DNA of 64,000 bases, taken from Lachnospiraceae bacterium AC3007 (GTDB taxonomy: Bacteria > Bacillota > Clostridia > Lachnospirales > Lachnospiraceae). The position numbers were made by a program, and so were the translations under genes. Positions 1-8,180 of this stretch are shown here, one piece after another. Numbering within the stretch: position 1 is the stretch's first letter; each line of letters starts with the position of its first letter. The notes under the pieces are model-generated. The model did not search any database. It had not been told where the DNA came from and was given only the letters and a program-made list of their open reading frames with translations. The stretch is from NCBI GenBank assembly GCA_000621405.1, contig JHYK01000003.1, positions 173,146 to 237,145 of the forward strand, read 5' to 3'.

Positions 1-453
1 TCCATAGTGGCCATAGGAAGCGGAAGACTGAAGGGCAAAGGCTACAAGACTAATGAGGTCGGATCCGTCAAAAACGGGAATTTCATATCCGAGCCGCAGA
101 CTGACTTTATAATGGCTGTGGCAGGAGAGGAGCTTGGATTTGCGGGGTGTATACTCATGGTATGTCTTTTCGCCTTTACTTCGGGGATCATCATTCATGT
201 GGGAAGGAGGGCTCCGGATATCTCAGGCACGCTGATCTGTGCCGGTGTGGCTGCCCACATCGGCTTCCAGTCATTTGCGAATATAGGAGTTGCAACGGGA
301 CTTCTGCCCAATACCGGACTGCCTCTTCCTTTTATCAGCTACGGGTCCACTTCACTTGTCTGTCTTCTGGCAGAGATAGGTCTTGTGCTCAATGTGGGAC
401 TGATGAGCGGCAATCCGCGTCAGAATGCGCCTCTGACGTTCTATCTGGAGTGA
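1..453 (+). CDS. RodA/FtsW/SpoVE-family (SEDS) protein, C-terminal part
   Basis: This is the C-terminal end of a SEDS peptidoglycan glycosyltransferase; the start lies left of the window and the frame is open from base 1. About 150 residues are visible. They include the motif GLPLPFISYGSTS near the last membrane segment, diagnostic of the RodA/FtsW/SpoVE family, and at least three hydrophobic helices. The family polymerises lipid II glycan strands in the cytoplasmic membrane together with a class B penicillin-binding protein. The next real gene is mgsA, about 400 bases downstream; rodA next to mgsA is a familiar order in Clostridia, which favours RodA over FtsW. The missing N-terminus prevents a firm subfamily call. 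Confidence 0.85.
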   Translation, partial: SIVAIGSGRLKGKGYKTNEVGSVKNGNFISEPQTDFIMAVAGEELGFAGCILMVCLFAFTSGIIIHVGRRAPDISGTLICAGVAAHIGFQSFANIGVATGLLPNTGLPLPFISYGSTSLVCLLAEIGLVLNVGLMSGNPRQNAPLTFYLE

Positions 454-482
454 TTTTATATTGTTACCCGGGGTTCCCTCGA

Positions 483-720
483 ATATATGATATCATCTCG
501 CGCTCGGATGTTTCTAAACTCGCCTGCAGTCTTATAGACGAGATTTCGCTCCGCACTGTTCCGTGCTAAAAAGCTGCACGGCCATCGCAGGACGATGCCA
601 TTCGCGCATGGCGCTCATAAACGGCATTCAAAACATGCCAAAGGGCATGTTTTGCGCGAAATCTATAAGACTTTGTCTCGTTAAGAAACACCGGCTTATT
701 GCTCGGTTGATATCATATAT
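483..720. repeat. Hairpin-forming repeat, copy A (long imperfect inverted ends)
   Basis: The element begins ATATATGATATCA (483-495) and ends with its exact reverse complement TGATATCATATAT (708-720). Similarity between the two arms continues inward for about 65 bases: both contain GTTTCT-AA, AGTCTTATAGA and ATTTCGC in the same order when one arm is reversed. The whole element could therefore fold as one long imperfect hairpin, like a MITE without coding capacity. The same sequence recurs at 44696-44870. Copy A has an extra stretch of about 60 bases in its right half (about 590-655), which contains its own small inverted repeat (ACATGCC/GGCATGT). Confidence 0.85.
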
Positions 721-736
721 CCTGCGGGCCCCTCAG

Positions 737-774
737 ATATTTGACATGCCCTCGCACTCGCATGGTTCTAAAAG
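737..774 (+). repeat. Degenerate left end of the hairpin repeat
   Basis: This stretch matches the left end of copy A position by position with scattered changes. ATATTTGACATG corresponds to ATATATGATATC, CTCGCACTCGCATG corresponds to CTCGCGCTCGGATG, and both are followed by TTCTAAA. It directly follows copy A and looks like a decayed partial copy. No matching right end was seen before mgsA. Confidence 0.55.
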
Positions 775-828
775 GCTTTGGGCTCCCGCTATTGTAACGG
801 GAGGAACTATGCACCCGCCGGAATAATA

Positions 829-837
829 TGGTATAAT
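829..837 (+). promoter_or_regulatory. Extended -10 promoter of mgsA
   Basis: The sequence TGGTATAAT is a perfect extended -10 box (TGnTATAAT) placed 24 bases before the mgsA start. No good -35 box is visible at the usual distance, which extended -10 promoters tolerate. Confidence 0.55.
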
Positions 838-861
838 CTACTTCTGTGAGGGGTAGGTATT

Positions 862-1260
862 TTGAATATTGCTTTGATCGCGCATGACGCAAAGAAAAAG
901 CTGATGCAGAATTTCTGCATTGCGTATCGGGGGATACTTGACAAGCATCGGCTGTATGCGACGGAGACAACTGGTCGGCTCATAGAAGAGGTCACCGGTC
1001 TTCAGCTGCACAAGTATCTTGCAGGACACCTGGGAGGAGAACAGCAGATAGGAGCGCTCATCGAATCAAATGAGCTTGATCTTGTCATTTTCTTAACTGA
1101 TCCTGATTCCGCCCAGAGTCACGAGATGTCATTGAACAGGAGTATAGGCAGGCTTTGTGATATCCATAATATCCCGATAGCCACAAATCTTGCTACGGCC
1201 GAGCTTCTGATCAAATCGCTTGACAGAGGAGACATGGAGTGGCGTGAGATGTATAAATAG
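862..1260 (+). CDS. mgsA: Methylglyoxal synthase
   Basis: This 132-residue protein should convert dihydroxyacetone phosphate to methylglyoxal and phosphate, a glycolytic bypass used when phosphate is scarce. It starts IALIAHDAKKK, has GRLIEEVTGL around residue 34, GGEQQIGALI near 60 and FLTDP near 74 (the family's catalytic Asp region), and ends with the IPIATNLATAELLI segment, all characteristic of MgsA. The length is typical. The start is TTG at 862, preceded by GAGGGGTAGG at a normal distance. The downstream D,D-carboxypeptidase gene overlaps its 3' end by about 17 bases. Confidence 0.93.
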   Translation: MNIALIAHDAKKKLMQNFCIAYRGILDKHRLYATETTGRLIEEVTGLQLHKYLAGHLGGEQQIGALIESNELDLVIFLTDPDSAQSHEMSLNRSIGRLCDIHNIPIATNLATAELLIKSLDRGDMEWREMYK

Positions 1261-2227
1261 ACAGATCGCAGTCTGCCTGACTGCAGTTATCCTGACTATT
1301 GTCTTATCCGGCTGTGGTGAGTTGTCATACGGCCTTCCTTATGATCTGAACAATTCAAAGAGTGCGTATCAGTTTGATACACAGAATGAACGTGAATGCG
1401 CGCAGGCCTTTGCGTCCAATCTCTGTATTCCCGGCGAGGAGTCCGGGGATGAAAATGAAACGGCCTTCGGGCCGGATTCTTATTCTGCGGCGATGCTCTT
1501 CGATCTGAAGGGCAGGAAGACCCTGTATTGCAAAAGTCCATATGAAAGACTGTATCCTGCCAGTATGACAAAGGTCCTTACAGCTATTGTCGCCATGGAA
1601 AACTGCGACATGGACCGTGTCCTGGTAGCGGACGAAAGCTGTGTCCTTACTGCCAACGATGTACAGAAGATCAAGCTTAAGCCCGGAGATACCATGACTC
1701 TTGACCAGGCGCTTCATATACTCCTTATTTATTCCGCAAATGACGTCGCGAATCTCATCGCCGTGAATGTGGCGGGTTCAGTGGACGCTTTTGCCGAGAT
1801 GATGAATGAGGAGGCTGTAGCGTTAGGAGCCACGAATTCCCACTTCATGAATCCTTCCGGCCTTCATGACGAAAACCACTATACCACGGCATATGATATG
1901 TATCTTATTTTCAATAAGGCCATAAGCTTCGGCAAGTTCATTGAGATCATCAGCATGACCGACTATTCTACCGTATATCATGATTCGGCAGGCGCTGATA
2001 TTACTGTTGAGTGTGAGACTACCAACAGATACCTTAAGGGACAGTATCCTCCTCCTGCAGCCGCCAATGTTATAGGAGGCAAGACGGGCACGACCCAGGC
2101 CGCCGGGACATGTCTTGTTCTTCTTACAAAGGATCCGTCGGATAATTCCTATATCTCTGTCGTCATGAACGCTCAGAACGTCGATGTCCTGTATACAAAG
2201 ATGAACAGCATGCTGGAGCTGCTGTAA
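1244..2227 (+). CDS. D-alanyl-D-alanine carboxypeptidase (peptidase S11), lipoprotein
   Basis: This is a penicillin-binding-protein-type serine carboxypeptidase that trims the terminal D-Ala of peptidoglycan stem peptides at the outer face of the membrane. The three active-site motifs are in order: SMTK (about residue 106), SAN (about 162) and KTGT (about 278). The N-terminus has a hydrophobic stretch ending in the lipobox LSGC, so the protein is probably lipid-anchored, whereas classic DacA enzymes use a C-terminal amphipathic helix. I chose GTG at 1244, which gives a compact signal peptide; a TTG at 1220 is also in frame. The protein is about 327 residues, somewhat shorter than DacA. The gene overlaps the end of mgsA. 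Confidence 0.88.
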   Translation: MRCINRQIAVCLTAVILTIVLSGCGELSYGLPYDLNNSKSAYQFDTQNERECAQAFASNLCIPGEESGDENETAFGPDSYSAAMLFDLKGRKTLYCKSPYERLYPASMTKVLTAIVAMENCDMDRVLVADESCVLTANDVQKIKLKPGDTMTLDQALHILLIYSANDVANLIAVNVAGSVDAFAEMMNEEAVALGATNSHFMNPSGLHDENHYTTAYDMYLIFNKAISFGKFIEIISMTDYSTVYHDSAGADITVECETTNRYLKGQYPPPAAANVIGGKTGTTQAAGTCLVLLTKDPSDNSYISVVMNAQNVDVLYTKMNSMLELL

Positions 2228-2254
2228 AAACGACTAGGCACTTTTTCGTGTTTA

Positions 2255-2263
2255 TGTTATAAT
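2255..2263 (+). promoter_or_regulatory. Extended -10 promoter before the small P-loop gene
   Basis: TGTTATAAT forms an extended -10 box 37 bases before the ATG at 2300. The -35 region is poor. The site lies in the 72-base gap after the carboxypeptidase gene. Confidence 0.5.
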
Positions 2264-2299
2264 CTCAGTACATTCGTTTTTATTTAAGGAGGGTCCTCT

Positions 2300-2719
2300 A
2301 TGATACAGCTTATATTGGGAGAGAAGGGAAAAGGAAAGACGAAAGTCCTGCTCGACAAGGCTAACGAGGCAGCTAAGAGCGCCAAGGGAAGTCTTGTATT
2401 CGTGGATAAGGACTCGTCCCATATCCTTGAGCTCAAGAATTCCATCAGACTGGTGGATGTAAGCAAATATGCTTTATCTAGTTCGGATGAATTTTATGGA
2501 TTTACGGCCGGGATCATTTCCGCCGATCACGACCTCGAGCAGTTATTTATAGATGCTCTGCTCCTGACAGCTTATATCAAGGATGACGATTATATCGATC
2601 TTTTGAGAAAGATAGACAGGCTGAGCGAGACTTACGGCATCACGGTCACCATCAGCATGTCAGTTACGAAGGATCAGCTCCCCGGAGATATGGCCGATAA
2701 AGTGATTGTGGCTTTATAA
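2300..2719 (+). CDS. Small P-loop protein of unknown function
   Basis: The 139-residue protein begins with a beta strand and a Walker A motif, GEKGKGKTK (residues 7-15), so it probably binds a nucleotide. No clear Walker B, sensor or membrane segment is visible. An aspartate-rich helical middle (YIKDDDYIDLL) and a final strand fit a minimal Rossmann-like P-loop fold. Similar short proteins in Clostridia are sometimes labelled PilT-like; I see nothing specific to pilus retraction and would not use that name. The start is ATG with AAGGAGGG just upstream. The gene has its own promoter-like site and a strong terminator, so it is probably monocistronic. Confidence 0.75.
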   Translation: MIQLILGEKGKGKTKVLLDKANEAAKSAKGSLVFVDKDSSHILELKNSIRLVDVSKYALSSSDEFYGFTAGIISADHDLEQLFIDALLLTAYIKDDDYIDLLRKIDRLSETYGITVTISMSVTKDQLPGDMADKVIVAL

Positions 2720-2737
2720 TAACCGATCATAGTCTGG

Positions 2738-2764
2738 AAGGGCGGGGGAATCCCGCCCTTTTAT
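2738..2764 (+). terminator. Rho-independent terminator
   Basis: A 9-bp perfect stem AAGGGCGGG / CCCGCCCTT with loop GGAAT is followed by TTTTAT. It ends the transcript of the small P-loop gene. Confidence 0.92.
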
Positions 2765-2799
2765 CATAGAAAGGGTTTTATTTCATATTTCAATGATCT

Positions 2800-4209
2800 A
2801 TGTCAGAACATAATCAGCCTGTAAGAAAACATTATATTAACGCCGGGACTCTGGTCTTCGGGGCCATCCTCGTCTATCTTGTCCTTATCATTTATTCAGG
2901 CATGCATGTCAAGCAGCTCGCCGGCTATGAGGTTACAGAGGGATCTCTGGCCGTGGACAGCACTTACAGGGGCATCGCCATAAGGGTAGAAGAGATAGTG
3001 ACAGCCGACAACAACGGCTTTATTAATTATTATGCCGGAGAGGATGAGCATATCAGCAAGGGCGGTCTTGTATATTCCATCGATGAGTCCGGAGTGCTCT
3101 CCGAGATGATAAGGGACTCGGCGACCATCAATACCGTCCTTTCCGATTCAGCTCTGGAGGAACTGCGATCCGAGCTTACAGGTTTTGCCGTTATATATAA
3201 TGACAGGAATTTCTATGATGTGTACCGTATGCAGGATTCCGTAAAAGGGACCATCAGGAAGCTTGCAAACCAGAGCGCTCTTGAAAACCTTAGGTCTGTC
3301 TCATCCAATGCGTACGGCGACCTCATAGATATGGGCTATGCCACAGACAGCGGGATAGTTGTATACAATTATGACAATATGGAGAGTCTCACGCCTTCCA
3401 TGATCAATGAAGAATCCTTCGATGAAGGCAAATACGATAAGACGCAGCTGGTTGACGGTGATCTGGTATCTGCCGGAGATCCGGCCTACAAGCTTGTTAC
3501 GAGCGAGAACTGGCAGGTCGTTTTCCCGATAGATGAGACTACGGCTTCGGCTATCAGCGAAAACGCTGTCGTTAAGACGAGATTTTTGAAGAATGATTAT
3601 GAATCTTTGGCCAAATTTGAGATCATCACCAATGACAATAAAAACTACGGCGTTCTGTACTTTACTGATTCCATGATCTCATTCGCGACTGACAGATTTG
3701 TGGACATCGAGCTGGTTCTCGATGAGGTCAGGGGACTCAAAGTGCCTAATTCCGCGGTGGTCAGCAGGGAGTTCTATATCATACCGGCTTCTTTTGCATC
3801 GGATCCCGAAGCCAGGGACAGCACCACGTTTTTGCGAAGGATCTATCTGGAGGACGGAACTGAGACCACTGAGCCTGTAAGCGCTGATATATACAACCGC
3901 GTTGGGGATGATCTCTATATAGATACGTCCGTCTTTGCAAACGGAGACGTCATCGTGATGCCGGGCTTCGGCGATACATTTATGGTCGGTCACAAGGAGA
4001 CTCTCAGCGGAGTCTATAATATGAACAAGGGCTATGCAGACTTCACAAAGATAGATGTGATCAATTCCAATAAGGAGTATTCGATAGTGGAATCACAATC
4101 CATGTATGATCTTCAGGTATATGATTATATCGTGCTCGACGGAGACGGTGTGAATGACAGTGATTTTGTAACCGACACGGATCTTAAGAATGACAGGGAG
4201 CAGGAATGA
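2800..4209 (+). CDS. HlyD-like membrane-anchored protein next to yggS-sepF
   Basis: This 469-residue protein has a short cytoplasmic N-terminus, one membrane helix (about residues 16-36) and a large extracellular part. The segment with an initial beta strand, RGIAIRVEEIV and later KGGLVYSIDESG resembles the barrel-sandwich hybrid of HlyD/biotinyl-lipoyl proteins. A helical insert and further beta domains follow, and the tail is acidic. Similar genes in Clostridia are annotated as HlyD-family periplasmic adaptors, but no exporter partner is here. Its place in front of yggS and sepF suggests a cell-envelope or division role. The ATG at 2800 has only a weak ribosome site. The stop overlaps yggS (ATGA). 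Confidence 0.72.
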   Translation: MSEHNQPVRKHYINAGTLVFGAILVYLVLIIYSGMHVKQLAGYEVTEGSLAVDSTYRGIAIRVEEIVTADNNGFINYYAGEDEHISKGGLVYSIDESGVLSEMIRDSATINTVLSDSALEELRSELTGFAVIYNDRNFYDVYRMQDSVKGTIRKLANQSALENLRSVSSNAYGDLIDMGYATDSGIVVYNYDNMESLTPSMINEESFDEGKYDKTQLVDGDLVSAGDPAYKLVTSENWQVVFPIDETTASAISENAVVKTRFLKNDYESLAKFEIITNDNKNYGVLYFTDSMISFATDRFVDIELVLDEVRGLKVPNSAVVSREFYIIPASFASDPEARDSTTFLRRIYLEDGTETTEPVSADIYNRVGDDLYIDTSVFANGDVIVMPGFGDTFMVGHKETLSGVYNMNKGYADFTKIDVINSNKEYSIVESQSMYDLQVYDYIVLDGDGVNDSDFVTDTDLKNDREQE

Positions 4210-4901
4210 TAAAGGAAAACCTTGATGCAGTTGAAAAGAATATTGAAGCGGCCTGCAACAGAGCGGGAAGGGACAGGTCTGAGGTAACCCTTATAGCTGT
4301 CAGCAAGACCAAGCCCATAGAAGACCTTATGGAAGCTTATAATGCAGGGATAAGGGTCTTTGGCGAAAACAAGGTCCAGGAACTTACTTATAAGATAGAA
4401 CATATGCCGGATGACATTCACTGGCATATGATAGGTCATCTTCAGAGGAATAAGGTCAAATACATCGTAGGAAAGGTTGATCTGATCCACAGTGTGGATA
4501 AGATCGAGCTTGCCGAAGAGATCGATAAAAGGGCAAAAGCGCTGGGAATAGTGCAGGATATACTGATAGAAGTCAATATAGCAGACGAAGAAAGCAAAGG
4601 AGGTGTAGCCGCCGATAAGGCAAAAGAACTTTATGTCAATATTCAAAAACTCTCTTATGTTAACGTTCGGGGGGTAATGTGTATAGCACCAAATGTAGAT
4701 GATCCGGAGTCCAACAGACAATATTTTGTGAAATTACGAAAAATACTTGTTGACATAATGAGTATTATGTTGGATAATAGTCGGGTAGATGTTATGTCAA
4801 TGGGGATGACCGGTGATTATGAAGTGGCCATAGAAGAGGGTTCCACGATGATCAGGGTCGGCACAGGCATATTTGGTGCAAGACAATACAATTCCGAATA
4901 A
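4206..4901 (+). CDS. YggS/PLPBP-family pyridoxal phosphate homeostasis protein
   Basis: This 231-residue protein is a fold-type III, alanine-racemase-like single TIM barrel that binds pyridoxal 5'-phosphate and helps balance vitamin B6 and amino-acid pools. The PLP lysine sits in the early motif VTLIAVSKTKP, followed by GENKVQEL and the family stretch WHMIGHLQRNK. The C-terminal part has SMGMTGDYEVAIEEGSTMIRVGTGIFG, which makes the phosphate-binding loop. Length is normal. The ATGA overlap with the upstream gene and the short gap to sepF place it in a division-linked operon, a conserved order in Gram-positives. Confidence 0.93.
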   Translation: MIKENLDAVEKNIEAACNRAGRDRSEVTLIAVSKTKPIEDLMEAYNAGIRVFGENKVQELTYKIEHMPDDIHWHMIGHLQRNKVKYIVGKVDLIHSVDKIELAEEIDKRAKALGIVQDILIEVNIADEESKGGVAADKAKELYVNIQKLSYVNVRGVMCIAPNVDDPESNRQYFVKLRKILVDIMSIMLDNSRVDVMSMGMTGDYEVAIEEGSTMIRVGTGIFGARQYNSE

Positions 4902-4920
4902 AATCAGGGAGGGTTTTAAA

Positions 4921-5421
4921 ATGGGAGTTCTGGACAGATTCCTCGAATCAATGAAATTCAATGATGAGGAGTATGATGATGATTATATGGATGACGATGA
5001 TGATGTAGTTGATCGCAGACGTTCATCCAGATACAGCAGACGTTCAGACGAGGAAGACGAAGTATCGGCGAAGCCTTTTTCAAGGGCCAAGATCACTCAG
5101 ATGCCGAAGAACAGGAATTCTTCTTTCTCGACAAAAATGGGTGTATGCGTTGTGAAGCCCACATCCGTAGAGGATGGACAGGTCATCATAGATACACTTC
5201 TTGATAACAGGACTGTAGTTGTGAATCTCGAAGGGCTTAAGACCGATGTGGCCCAGAGGATCATGGACATAACCTTCGGAGCAAATGTTGCTCTGGACGG
5301 ACACCTTCAGCAGATCTCAAGGAATATATTCATTGTAACACCAAGGAGCGTAGATATATCCGGGGATTTTTCTGAATTATTTGGCGGTGGCCAGGTAGAT
5401 ATGTTCGGGATCGCCAAATAA
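4921..5421 (+). CDS. sepF: Cell division protein SepF
   Basis: SepF bundles FtsZ filaments and anchors the Z-ring to the membrane. The 166-residue protein starts with an amphipathic segment (MGVLDRFLESMKF) that acts as the membrane anchor in the family. A strikingly acidic linker of about 20 residues (rich in D, E and Y) is followed by a basic RRRSSRYSRR patch. The C-terminal SepF fold (about residues 75-160) includes VEDGQVIIDTLLDNRTVVVNLEG and AQRIMDI. ATG at 4921 is preferred to an upstream in-frame codon inside yggS because CAGGGAGGG lies just ahead of it. A strong terminator follows. Confidence 0.95.
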   Translation: MGVLDRFLESMKFNDEEYDDDYMDDDDDVVDRRRSSRYSRRSDEEDEVSAKPFSRAKITQMPKNRNSSFSTKMGVCVVKPTSVEDGQVIIDTLLDNRTVVVNLEGLKTDVAQRIMDITFGANVALDGHLQQISRNIFIVTPRSVDISGDFSELFGGGQVDMFGIAK

Positions 5422-5445
5422 GAACGATAAACAATGAGCAAACGG

Positions 5446-5475
5446 GAAGCTGCGGGTTCACCGCAGCTTTCTTAT
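5446..5475 (+). terminator. Rho-independent terminator after sepF
   Basis: The 9-bp stem AAGCTGCGG / CCGCAGCTT with loop GTTCA is followed by TCTTATTT. It ends the HlyD-like/yggS/sepF operon. Confidence 0.85.
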
Positions 5476-5492
5476 TTACACAATGGAATGCT

Positions 5493-5502
5493 GCAGATCT
5501 GC
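5493..5502. other. Perfect 10-bp palindrome before aroB
   Basis: GCAGATCTGC is a perfect palindrome 28 bases before the aroB start. Two further CTGCAG hexamers lie close by. It could be an operator; nothing more can be said from sequence alone. Confidence 0.3.
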
Positions 5503-5529
5503 ATATCATGCTGCAGTTAAGATAAGGAC

Positions 5530-6627
5530 ATGGAAGAATTATTTGTAAAGACAGGCCCGGATACAGGGTATGATATAGTCATTACCGATTCCTTTGAAGC
5601 TCTTTCGGAAAAGACCGACGCATTGGGCTTTAAGGGACGCAGGATATTCATCGTTTCCGACAGCAATGTGTATCTGCTGTACGGAGAAGAGGTAAGGAAG
5701 TCACTTCAATCTGTCGCTCTTGAGACGACGGAGTTTGTATTTGATGCCGGTGAAGAAAATAAAAATCTTGACTGGGTTTCAAAGATGTACAGGGCAATGA
5801 CTAAGGCCCATCTTGACAGAAAAGATCTTGTTGTTGCTCTTGGCGGCGGTGTATGCGGCGATATGGCAGGATTTGCTTCTGCAACTTATCTTAGAGGCAT
5901 TGATTTCATACAGATCCCGACTACCCTTCTGTCATGTACCGATTCTTCCATCGGCGGCAAGACCGGTGTCGATCTTGATGAACTCAAGAATATGGTCGGA
6001 GCATTCCATATGCCAAGGCTTGTATACATGAACCTTTCCTGCCTCGGATCTCTTGATGCCAGAGAGTATTCATCCGGAATGGCAGAGATACTTAAGCACG
6101 GCCTGATCAAGGACAATAAATATTACGAATGGCTCATCAATCATTTCCAGGAGATAAACGACAGAGATCAGGATACTCTTGTCCATATGATCAAAAGATC
6201 ATGTGAGATAAAACGGGATGTCGTAGAAGCGGATCCTACCGAACAGGGGGAGAGGGCTCTTCTTAATTTCGGACATACGATAGGCCATGCCATCGAAAAA
6301 TACATGGATCTTAAGCTCAGACATGGCGAGTGTGTGGCGCTCGGTTCTGTCGCAGCATCTTTTATCTCATACAGACGCGGATATCTTTCAACTGAGGAAT
6401 ATTACGAGATAAGGGATATGTTTGTCCCGTTCGGCCTTCCAATCACACTCCCGGATGATGCTGATGCCGAAAAGATATTGAAACTTACGAAATCAGACAA
6501 GAAGATGAACGGCGCTCAGATAAGGTTCATCCTTCTTAAGGCCTGCGGCAGGGCTTATATCGATACTTCCGTTACCGATGAAGAGATCCTGTCAGGCATA
6601 AAAGAACTTATACTTACCGAGGACTGA
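5530..6627 (+). CDS. aroB: 3-dehydroquinate synthase
   Basis: AroB converts DAHP to 3-dehydroquinate, the second shikimate-pathway step, using NAD and a divalent metal. The 365-residue protein shows the NAD-binding loop DAGEENKN, the glycine-rich GGGVCGDMAGFAS, the IPTTLLSCTDSSIGGKTGVD signature, and the metal ligands within the EILKHGLI region and the GHTIGHAIE and LRHGECVALG motifs. The start is ATG with AAGGA upstream. It precedes lspA by four bases and probably starts an operon aroB-lspA-rluD-recombinase. The first enzyme of the pathway (DAHP synthase) is encoded about 21 kb downstream. Confidence 0.96.
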   Translation: MEELFVKTGPDTGYDIVITDSFEALSEKTDALGFKGRRIFIVSDSNVYLLYGEEVRKSLQSVALETTEFVFDAGEENKNLDWVSKMYRAMTKAHLDRKDLVVALGGGVCGDMAGFASATYLRGIDFIQIPTTLLSCTDSSIGGKTGVDLDELKNMVGAFHMPRLVYMNLSCLGSLDAREYSSGMAEILKHGLIKDNKYYEWLINHFQEINDRDQDTLVHMIKRSCEIKRDVVEADPTEQGERALLNFGHTIGHAIEKYMDLKLRHGECVALGSVAASFISYRRGYLSTEEYYEIRDMFVPFGLPITLPDDADAEKILKLTKSDKKMNGAQIRFILLKACGRAYIDTSVTDEEILSGIKELILTED

Positions 6628-6631
6628 TCCT

Positions 6632-7258
6632 ATGAACCGAAAATCAAGGACTATTTTTCTGATAATTGACCTTCTGCTCGCAGCCGTGCTTGTCTTTATC
6701 GACAGATTAACGAAGAATCTTGCATACGCTAATCTGAAGGACAAAGATCCGATAAGGCTCATACCCGATGTTTTTGAGTTCAGATACCTTGAAAACAGGG
6801 GAGCCGCTTTCGGGATGCTTCAGAACATGAAGGTTTTATTTGTTATCGTTGGTATAGTGTTCATCGGTCTTGTTGTCTATTTTCTTATAAGACTTCCTGC
6901 AACAAAGAAATACAGGGCATTAAGGATCTGTCTTGTATTGATCGGGGCAGGGGCGGTAGGCAATCTTTACGACAGGCTTGTGCAGGATTACGTCATTGAT
7001 TTCCTGTATTTCATTTATATTGATTTCCCGATATTCAACGTTGCGGATATATATGTAACATGTTCGGCTGTATATCTTATCATCCTGTTCCTTTTTATCT
7101 ACAAGGATGATGATCTCGATCTTAAGAAGGCCAATACAGTAAAGCTCCATTCTTCCATGGTCGAAGAGAAGGAAGACAGGGAAGAAAAGGAAGAAAAGGA
7201 AGAAAAGGAAGAAAAGGAAGAAAAGGAAGATAGAGAAGAAACGCCTGATGGAGAATAA
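6632..7258 (+). CDS. lspA: Lipoprotein signal peptidase II with a long acidic/lysine tail
   Basis: LspA cleaves the signal peptide of prolipoproteins at the membrane. The 208-residue protein has four membrane helices, the DRLTKNLA segment after helix 1, ENRGAAFGM, and the two catalytic aspartate motifs GNLYDR and FNVADIYV. It is longer than usual (about 150-165) because of a C-terminal tail made of repeated EEK units. The tail is encoded by at least five perfect 9-base repeats at 7181-7225. The tail should be cytoplasmic. The gene overlaps the rluD-like gene by 11 bases. Confidence 0.94.
   Translation: MNRKSRTIFLIIDLLLAAVLVFIDRLTKNLAYANLKDKDPIRLIPDVFEFRYLENRGAAFGMLQNMKVLFVIVGIVFIGLVVYFLIRLPATKKYRALRICLVLIGAGAVGNLYDRLVQDYVIDFLYFIYIDFPIFNVADIYVTCSAVYLIILFLFIYKDDDLDLKKANTVKLHSSMVEEKEDREEKEEKEEKEEKEEKEDREETPDGE
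7181..7225 (+). repeat. 9-base tandem repeat coding the LspA tail
   Basis: Five perfect copies of GAAGAAAAG stand head to tail, with degenerate units before (GAAGACAGG) and after (GAAGATAGA, GAAGAAACG). Unit length is a multiple of three, so changes in copy number keep the reading frame and only alter tail length. Confidence 0.95.
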
Positions 7259-8180
7259 TGATACCGCAGCTGAAAACCTTTCCTTTACGGTTCCGGAGGA
7301 GCTTGCGGGCTGTCGTCTGGATAAGGGAATATCGGAATATTACGAGGATCTTTCCAGATCAAGGATGAGCCGTCTTATCAAGGATGGCGGCGTACTTGTG
7401 AACGGAAAGGCGGAGAAAGCCTCTTTTATCCTCAGTGAGCAGGATGAGATAGAGTTTTCACTCCCCGTACCGGGACTGCCGGATATTCTTCCTGAGGATA
7501 TCCCTGTAGAGGTTTTATATGATGATCCGGCCATACTGATCGTCAATAAGCCGAAAGGGATGGTCGTGCATCCGGCATCGGGGCACTATTCCGGAACACT
7601 CGTGAATGCGCTCATGTATCATTGCAGGGATCTCTCCGGGATCAACGGTGTACTGAGACCGGGGATAGTCCATCGCATTGACAAGGATACAAGCGGGTCA
7701 CTGATTGTATGTAAGAATGATGCTTCCCATAAAAGCGTGGCGCAGCAGCTTAAAGAGCACAGCATAGACAGGCTCTACAGGGCTGTCGTGTGGGGGCGTT
7801 TCAGGGACAGCGAGGGCACTGTGGATCTTCCGATAGGACGGGACAGGAAGGACAGGAAGAAGATGGGCGTCGACCCTTCCGGAAAAAGAGCAGTCACGCA
7901 TTACAGGGTGCTTGGTGAAGCCGGAGAGTTTTCGTATATTGAATGCAGACTTGAGACCGGGAGGACACACCAGATCAGAGTCCATATGGCTAATATCGGA
8001 CATCCTGTTTTCGGCGACGAGGTATACGGTGCAAGAAGATCAAAGATAAAGACTTCGGGACAGACGCTTCATGCTTATTTTATCGGACTTATCAGCCCTG
8101 CTACAGGAGAGAAGGTCGAGGTATATGCGCCTCTTCCGGAATATTTTATTTCCATTCTTGAAAAGACGGGACTTAAATGA
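7248..8180 (+). CDS. RluD-family 23S rRNA pseudouridine synthase
   Basis: This 310-residue protein has an N-terminal S4 RNA-binding domain (about residues 15-75, CRLDKGISEYY through VLVNGKAEKASFILSEQDEI) and an RluA-type catalytic domain. The catalytic aspartate lies in HRIDKDTSGSLIV. GRTHQIRVHMANIGHPVFGDEVYG is the usual C-terminal motif. Enzymes of this type isomerise uridines in 23S rRNA; the exact positions cannot be read from sequence. lspA followed by rluD is a well-known order in Firmicutes. The start overlaps lspA and the stop overlaps the recombinase gene (ATGA). Confidence 0.92.
   Translation: MENNDTAAENLSFTVPEELAGCRLDKGISEYYEDLSRSRMSRLIKDGGVLVNGKAEKASFILSEQDEIEFSLPVPGLPDILPEDIPVEVLYDDPAILIVNKPKGMVVHPASGHYSGTLVNALMYHCRDLSGINGVLRPGIVHRIDKDTSGSLIVCKNDASHKSVAQQLKEHSIDRLYRAVVWGRFRDSEGTVDLPIGRDRKDRKKMGVDPSGKRAVTHYRVLGEAGEFSYIECRLETGRTHQIRVHMANIGHPVFGDEVYGARRSKIKTSGQTLHAYFIGLISPATGEKVEVYAPLPEYFISILEKTGLK

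Larger units (their letters stand above)
454..861. other. 408-base intergenic region with hairpin repeat and mgsA promoter
   Basis: No gene is supported here. The stretch holds a 238-base element with inverted ends (483-720), a degenerate second left end (737-774), a 6-bp hairpin CTCCCG/CGGGAG (783-803) without a T-run, and an extended -10 box for mgsA. Short open frames in this stretch run through the repeat and lack ribosome sites. Confidence 0.7.

Noticed and set aside
147..569. 140-residue open frame overlapping the rodA end
   Set aside because: It runs out of frame through rodA and then the hairpin repeat; it has no ribosome site and a composition unlike a real protein.
713..1029. Minus-strand frames before and inside mgsA
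   Set aside because: They mirror the mgsA coding strand and the repeat, with no start signals and no recognisable product.
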